From Tieghemiomyces parasiticus (Eukaryota > Kickxellomycota > Dimargaritomycetes > Dimargaritales > Dimargaritaceae): 25,340 bases of DNA. The translations under genes and the position numbers were made by a program. The notes below the pieces were generated by a model that saw only the letters and a list, made by a program, of their open reading frames with translations, ran no database searches and was not told the DNA's origin. Positions 20,821 through 25,340 of the stretch are shown here, one piece after another (position 1 is the stretch's first letter; the number at the start of each line of letters is the position of its first letter). The stretch is from NCBI GenBank assembly GCA_027575765.1, contig JANBPT010000710.1:1-25340 (forward strand). The letters are read 5' to 3'.

Positions 20821-21505
20821 GGCGACTCTGGGCAGGTCGTTGGGGCGGTATATGGGTAACACAAGGCTGTGACTGCTAACGTGGAAAATGATACTGTGGG
20901 CAAGGGCTATCACGAAACAGGTAGGTTAAGTGAACAAAAATAAAGTATGTAGTGGGGGGGGTCATACCAGGCTGCATCCCCAGTGGGCACAGGGTCTGCT
21001 ATATGAAGTCCTGGATGCTCAAGGCAAGTCCTCGCCCTAAACCCTCCTGGGGTGGTGGGAAGTTTGAGGGCAATCCATCTGACTCAGCAGACGAGGCTGC
21101 GCTTGCTTGACACCCCACTTCTCCACCCTGCGGCACGTGCAAGAATGTAAACCGTACCAGCTCTTTGCAAGTGAAAATGAGCAGGCGACGGCCTACCTTC
21201 CCCATTCTTAGGAGACACCGCATCACGATTGTCAATGTGACTTGTACCGATGCTAGGACGGACGGGCACTGAAAGTTTTCCCAAGACCCTCCCGATCCAT
21301 GCGTTCGTAGTCATCAGATTTGACGAGAGCCGGAGCTTACGGCCCAACTTTTATCCATCGTCACTGGTGCCTGACTGCCCCTTACCTAATAACCATGGTA
21401 CATTAGGCCCCACCATCCAAGCGCCCAACAAGAAGGCTGGTCCAGGTGCGGACGTCTGATTTAATATAAACTACATAGTGCCAATACAGCCAAGCTCGAA
21501 CCCCA
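20821..21505. other. intergenic region upstream of the oxidase
   Basis: This 685-bp stretch holds the oxidase promoter and the 3' UTR of the secreted-protein gene. A G8 run lies near 20953-20960. Between 21000 and 21235 a few frames on both strands stay open for 60-90 codons, with no recognised motif. No promoter element is clear. Confidence 0.4.
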
Positions 21506-22432
21506 CTACACAGCGATGCCGAAAGCGTCGTCCGGTGCATCTATCACCCGGTCCTTGAAAGTCTCGCTGATGACCACGTACAGGCGTGGCGGAATCCGGT
21601 TGCTCTCCCGACTGCTGAACGTAGCATTGACATCCTGGTTGTTGGCCTAAGGGGGAGGTCAATTGTCAAGGCAGCGAGTGATGAAGGCAGAATGGTAACA
21701 TTTGTAGCGTTAGCACGGTTCTCGACTGGTTATCGCACAATGGGCGTTGCGTGTATGAACGCCCCTCCCCCCACGTAGCGATAGGCCTCAGTGACTTACC
21801 GGGGTGATGGAAAGGTTAACACGATCAGTCAAGTTGAGCGCGGCTTGATGGCAGGCTGAGAGTACGGGGGTGATGGTGGGGATGGCAGCGTCAAAGAACC
21901 CGTAGGCTCCCCCCACGTTGGGGGCGGTCTCAAAGGTCACCGTATCTTCGTCAAAATTGTTGTACAGTTCCTTCACATACAGGATACCTTTGCCCGTTCC
22001 GATGGTCCGCGGCAGGGAGAGTGAGCACACCGTAAAGGACTCGTTGGCCTTTAGTTTTGGTAGCGGAAAACTGAGGAGCATCCGCGACGAGAAATCGCTG
22101 CCAGAACTGTCGGCGTCTGCCCGTATAAGGTCCGCTGTGCCCCCCTGACGGAGTTGTTGTTTCCGGGAAGAGGCCGGGGGCAAGCCCGTATCGGAGCTCA
22201 TCATCTGAGTCGATGGCGGCGCTCCAGGACTGTTATGGACGTAGAGGTAGTCGAGGGTACCAAAGTTCTTGGTTCGGCAGTCCCCATTTGGGCACAGGTT
22301 GGGGACTGGGCCTTTGGAATTGACCACGAAGGCATCCCTGTCGGGAAGGATTTGCTTGTAGATATTTTTCGCATCAGCTAGACTAACCCACAGGCCAATC
22401 AACATCACAGCAGCATACGCAAGAGGTCGCAT
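21506..22432 (-). CDS. secreted protein with DNRLRE-like beta-sandwich domain, copy 1
   Basis: Two exons, 22432-21800 and 21646-21506 (633+141 nt, 257 aa), phase 0, donor GTAAGT, intron 153 nt. A signal peptide is clear: basic start, hydrophobic AAVMLIGLWV, cleavage near ADA/KN at residue 21. The body follows the DNRLRE/CBM96-like pattern: DRDAFVVNS, then NFGTLDYLYV, then SSRMLLSFPLPKL, VCSLSLP, LYVKELYNNFDEDTVTFETAP (the W.E.TvTW..aP block with Phe for the usual Trp), and a last strand LYVVISE. A Cys pair in CPNGDC (47-52) and sequons such as NES, NLT and NAT suggest an oxidised, glycosylated extracellular protein. The domain is known in bacterial and fungal secreted proteins, some binding carbohydrate. 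The actual ligand here is unknown. It is adjacent to a diverged paralog on the same strand. Confidence 0.8.
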
Positions 22433-22769
22433 GATAAAAGGTAAACGTAGTGCGTAGGCATAGAGATGAGATGAGATGATACCGAGTGCAGAGTGGGAGT
22501 GAGGAAGAGAGGTGCAGCCACTCTTCCAAGCTGAATTTGTACGGGAGGACAGTTACGAGGAGGACCAGGGCTTATCAATCACCCAGTATGTACGGAAGGT
22601 TAGCGCGCAGGACTTTTCCAGGGGAAAGAATGGCGTCACCAGCGGGACTGGACGCCCTAGACAATGGGAAAGGGGCGGGATGCAACTGAAACCCCCGCCA
22701 CCACAGAGGAACGGTGTCTCCCTTACATTCTTTGGCTACCAACTCCCCTGGCGGTCTCAGATGGCCAGA
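22433..22769. other. spacer between the two secreted-protein genes
   Basis: This 337-bp spacer holds the 3' end of the upstream copy and the promoter of copy 1. A GAGATGAGATGA short repeat lies at about 22464-22476. No TATA element or other feature is convincing. Confidence 0.4.
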
Positions 22770-23604
22770 CTAAAAGTAGACGTGGTTGACATCCGAGCTC
22801 GGAGTCAGCCCCAGCGTGAGCACGGCCGGATTCCCCGAACCTAGCGAGGGGATTTCGGCCTCGTCCGCGGTCAACTGAGTTGGGTAGGGGAATGGCCAGT
22901 CGGCCGAGTTCAGGAACAGAGTGCGGGTGAGAGAAAGGCGGCGGTGTGTCAGTATAGTTCCGCTTGCCCACGTTCATCAGCTGGCCTGCGTCTAATCGCT
23001 TAATGTCAGGAATACTTACCAGTACAATGTAAAAGTTGACATGGGAAATACGGTTAAACGATGCAGTCGAGCGGACTGCTGACAGGACGGGAATATCCAC
23101 AGGCTTATCAACCTCGTTGAATCCGAATATATCCCCGACCTTGGGCGCATTGGTGCCGTCAATGACTGTGCCCTCAGGGGGCCAGGCACCACGGGCCTCG
23201 GCCAAATATAGTCGTACAGGGTCGCCGCCTTTCGAGGCACCCGTAGCTGTCCCGGCGGGCAGGCGCACAGTGGCTCGGGTAAACAGCTCGGGGTCGTAGG
23301 CCGGGGGCAACTCAAAGGATATGATTGAGAGTAGATTGGTGTTATTCCGTGTCGACACGTAGAGGTGCTCGCTAATATCGAAATGACAGCGGCGACAGTC
23401 GCCGTCACCCCCGGGGCGGCAGTCAAGGGGGCATTGACCGTTGGCTGTGGGCTCCCGAGTGAAGTCGATGGTAGCGTCGCGGAAGGCTTTGGTGGTGTAC
23501 GTGCCCCCGTCTTCAATCACCAGTTGCGGTCGGACCACAGCATGGAGGAAGGCCAGCCCGACCAAAAAAAGACGGGCTGGACAGGCAATAGCGTTAAAGA
23601 GCAT
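22770..23604 (-). CDS. secreted protein with DNRLRE-like domain, copy 2
   Basis: Two exons, 23604-23020 and 22874-22770 (585+105 nt, 229 aa), phase 0, donor GTAAGT, intron 145 nt. The N-terminus is a hydrophobic signal peptide (RLFLVGLAFLHAVV). The pattern parallels copy 1: FRDATIDF, ISEHLYVS, LLSIISFELPP, ATVRLPAG, VRLYLAEARGAW, NAPKVGD, PVLSAV and a last strand AVLTLGLTP. It has a separate Cys cluster (CPLDC...CRRC, about residues 58-74) that may form disulfides or, less likely, bind metal. The intron falls at the same place as in copy 1, after the NFYIVL/NLSITP strand, which supports tandem duplication. Sequence identity to copy 1 is low. Reading past the donor gives a frame of 293 aa, but the spliced C-terminus matches the paralog better. 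Confidence 0.75.
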
Positions 23605-24640
23605 AGGGGTAAACGGACGAAAGTGGGCAGTGGGCCATAAGGAGGGTGAACTATCAGAAACGGGAGTTATCGGTTGGAGACATGATTTGGCAAGATATTG
23701 GCGATAAAAGGAGAGGGAAAAAGGTTGCAGCTAGTGCCGCAGGAGTGACCAAGCTGGTTTTGTCGTTGGATAGGCCGTTGGGCGCGCAGAAATGACGTAC
23801 ATTGGACGCCCATGGCCTAAAAAAGCTTTCAGGGGCTCTGGCTGAAACGTCGGTTGGGAGAAATTGGTTAAACGATTATACCCTCTGGTAGCATTCAACG
23901 GGCATGGCTGCTACGTGTTTAGTCAAGGTGGCCGGTCTCCCACCTGCCTATTCCAAGAGTTGGATTACCCCGGGGACGAGTAAAATACCTTCCAGATCAA
24001 ACAAGATCAATACAATGTCAAGCTTTCCACCTTAAGGACCAGGCACGCCTCGTATCGAAGGCTGTGGTGTGCATCGTGTACACAGTTAAGAACCGATATG
24101 GAGAAACACGTTTGATAGTTCAGTGGGGACTGTTCTCACTCGGCTTTTAGCAATGCACTTACCCTAGTGGTGAAAACCGCTGGGTATGTACATATTTTTA
24201 TTTACATGGTAGCTTGTAGACCTCAAGGCCAATCACTACTATGGGTTTCTTGCAGCGTCGATAACTATGTGGTGTTGTGGTAAACACAGGTGAGAATACA
24301 ATATAAGAAAATTTTGATATTTGGCAGTCTGCCGGTGTATTGAGGTGGTCGGCGGACGGATAATATACCCAGCCCGGCCTAGACTTCCAGAATAAGTGTG
24401 AAGTGATATCTGCAAGAAAGACATCATAGAAAAGCTTAAATAAAGCCGCGGCATAAAGAAGACGAAAGGGCCGTGAAGGGTGATATCATAGAAAAGGCTA
24501 AGTTGCAAAATAAAATGTAAAACAAGAAGGCAACTTCGATATACTCGGCTTATCAGTATTGTGTCGAATTCGGGGAGGTTGCGACTCCATCTGCGACCAT
24601 AAGGCGGCGGTCATCCCAACCACATAATTTTCATCCAACG
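23605..24640. other. right intergenic region, no recognised gene
   Basis: This 1-kb stretch begins with the presumed promoter of secreted copy 2. Composition is mixed and CpG is still present. The 12-mer ATCATAGAAAAG occurs twice, at 24423-24434 and 24485-24496, 62 bp apart. There are A/T-rich runs from 24290 on. No coding or RNA gene is recognised. Confidence 0.45.
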
Positions 24641-25284
24641 CTATATGTCAGTATAACTGCCAGTGCATATGTATTCCACCATGAAACCCCCAGCTCTTTA
24701 TTGAATCTTGCTACTGAGTGTAGAGGGTGGTCTCCTATGATCTGGCTGGCCGTTGGTGCCCTCTGAGTAATGATGCTGGTCCCATACCCTACCTACCATT
24801 TCCTAGGGCCTAGAACCACATGCTTTCTCTGTGGACACCTACTGTGCCTCTTGAAAGTTAGCATAAGGTCCCCCTAGTTCCTGGTAATAGAGAACTTTAC
24901 TTGGGGAGTTTAAAAAAGCACTTGCAAAGTAAGGGAAGCTTAACCACCTGCAGATCTTGTAAAAGATAACATCATAAATAGAAAGTCTAAGGATTTTAAC
25001 AGTGACTCTGTATCTGTTGTATTAAGTAGTACATTTCATAGACTAGACTACCATTTGACATTCATTGATTACTATTATAACCCTGGGACAGGATACCATT
25101 AGCAAGAGTTCCCGTCCTTCAATAGCTATAAGTGTTGTTAAGCTTTCATGCTGTTCTTTAACAGTATTGGCAGCAACAGTGGTTGTCATCGACCTCATCC
25201 CCATCCAGTTAGTAGCCAACCACATTGCTTTAAGACATGCATTGGCCCACCCAGCAGTTGGTGATGTCATCTGAGCAAAACTAC
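24641..25284. repeat. CpG-poor, repeat-like right flank
   Basis: Only three CpG dinucleotides occur between about 24650 and 25280, a change from the CpG-normal interior and similar to the left flank. I cannot name a repeat family. A minus-strand frame at 25043-25324 stays open for 93 codons and includes TTLIAIEGRELLLMV, which weakly recalls the strand before a retropepsin active site, but no DTG/DSG follows. The plus strand is also open there, so coding is unproven. Confidence 0.35.
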
Positions 25285-25289
25285 AAAAA
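25285..25289 (-). terminator. Pol III terminator of 5S rRNA
   Basis: On the minus strand a T5 run follows directly after the 5S 3' end, with a second T4 run 5 nt later (25277-25280). This is the normal Pol III stop signal and supports an active 5S gene. Confidence 0.65.
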
Positions 25290-25340
25290 GCTGCGGCACC
25301 GACTATTCCCAAGTGGTCACCCACCTTAGTACTAAATCGG
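25290..25340 (-). rRNA. 5S ribosomal RNA, 3' part (cut by window end)
   Basis: On the minus strand the sequence TTAGTACTAAGGTGGGTGAC, then CACTTGGGAA, matches the conserved 3' half of fungal 5S rRNA, including the box C part of the internal control region. CCGA before and TCGG after this block pair as a helix. The 3' strand of the terminal helix is GTGCCGCAGC. About 51 of the usual 118-120 nt lie in the window, with the 5' part beyond 25340. It is a dispersed 5S copy, as no 18S/28S sequence is near. Confidence 0.88.

Noticed and set aside
20999..21347. Short open frames on both strands upstream of the oxidase, including a plus-strand stretch ending at about 21211
   Set aside because: No start, no splice-supported extension and no recognised motif. 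Too weak to call a gene or pseudogene.
21480..21510. Box-B-like GGGTTCGAGC on the minus strand
   Set aside because: It overlaps the stop codon region of the secreted-protein gene, the T stem does not pair and no box A is found at the right distance.
1..25340. CRISPR array, bacterial-style operon or defence island
   Set aside because: No regularly spaced repeats, no ribosome-binding sites before the genes, and spliceosomal introns in five genes show a eukaryotic nuclear region.

Overview
The window is nuclear DNA of a fungus, most likely an early-diverging lineage. Reasons: a PHO85-type (Pcl-like) cyclin, short spliceosomal introns (114-220 nt, mostly GTAAGT donors), compact genes with fungal-type domain content, and a dispersed 5S rRNA gene. 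The lineage is an inference; nothing in the sequence fixes the species.

Layout. Positions 1-1620 and about 24,640-25,340 are AT-richer, almost free of CpG and repeat-like. Each holds a Pol III gene: tRNA-Ala(AGC) at the left edge and the 3' part of a 5S rRNA gene, minus strand, at the right edge. The left flank carries two diverged direct repeats of about 0.39 kb, both bounded by TGTAACC...GGCTACA, which look like LTRs around a 423-bp core. The 23 kb between the flanks has normal CpG and holds seven protein genes.

Genes. A GYF-domain protein of the CD2BP2/Lin1 family (U5 snRNP; plus strand, no intron) is followed by six minus-strand genes: a Pcl-type cyclin (no intron), a PlsC-type glycerol-3-phosphate acyltransferase (3 exons), tRNA-dihydrouridine synthase Dus4 (7 exons), D-amino-acid oxidase (6 exons), and two tandem secreted proteins with a DNRLRE-like beta-sandwich domain (2 exons each). 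I rebuilt the exons by hand. In every multi-exon gene the phases close exactly, the introns are GT-AG, and the joined proteins keep the family motifs (599, 335, 359, 257 and 229 aa).

The genes do not form an evident pathway. They are housekeeping functions (splicing, cell-cycle cyclin, phospholipid synthesis, tRNA modification, D-amino-acid catabolism) plus a tandem secreted pair. Large stretches (4033-6537, 7282-12670, 14894-16771) show no recognisable gene. The sequence just upstream of the cyclin and of the acyltransferase is strongly purine-rich on the plus strand, that is, pyrimidine-rich on the sense strand of those genes.

I found no CRISPR array, gene cluster or defence-like system. 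The most interesting points are the candidate miniature LTR element, the sharp CpG-depletion boundaries with Pol III genes at both edges, the tandem DNRLRE-like pair with a shared intron position, and the targeting of the D-amino-acid oxidase.
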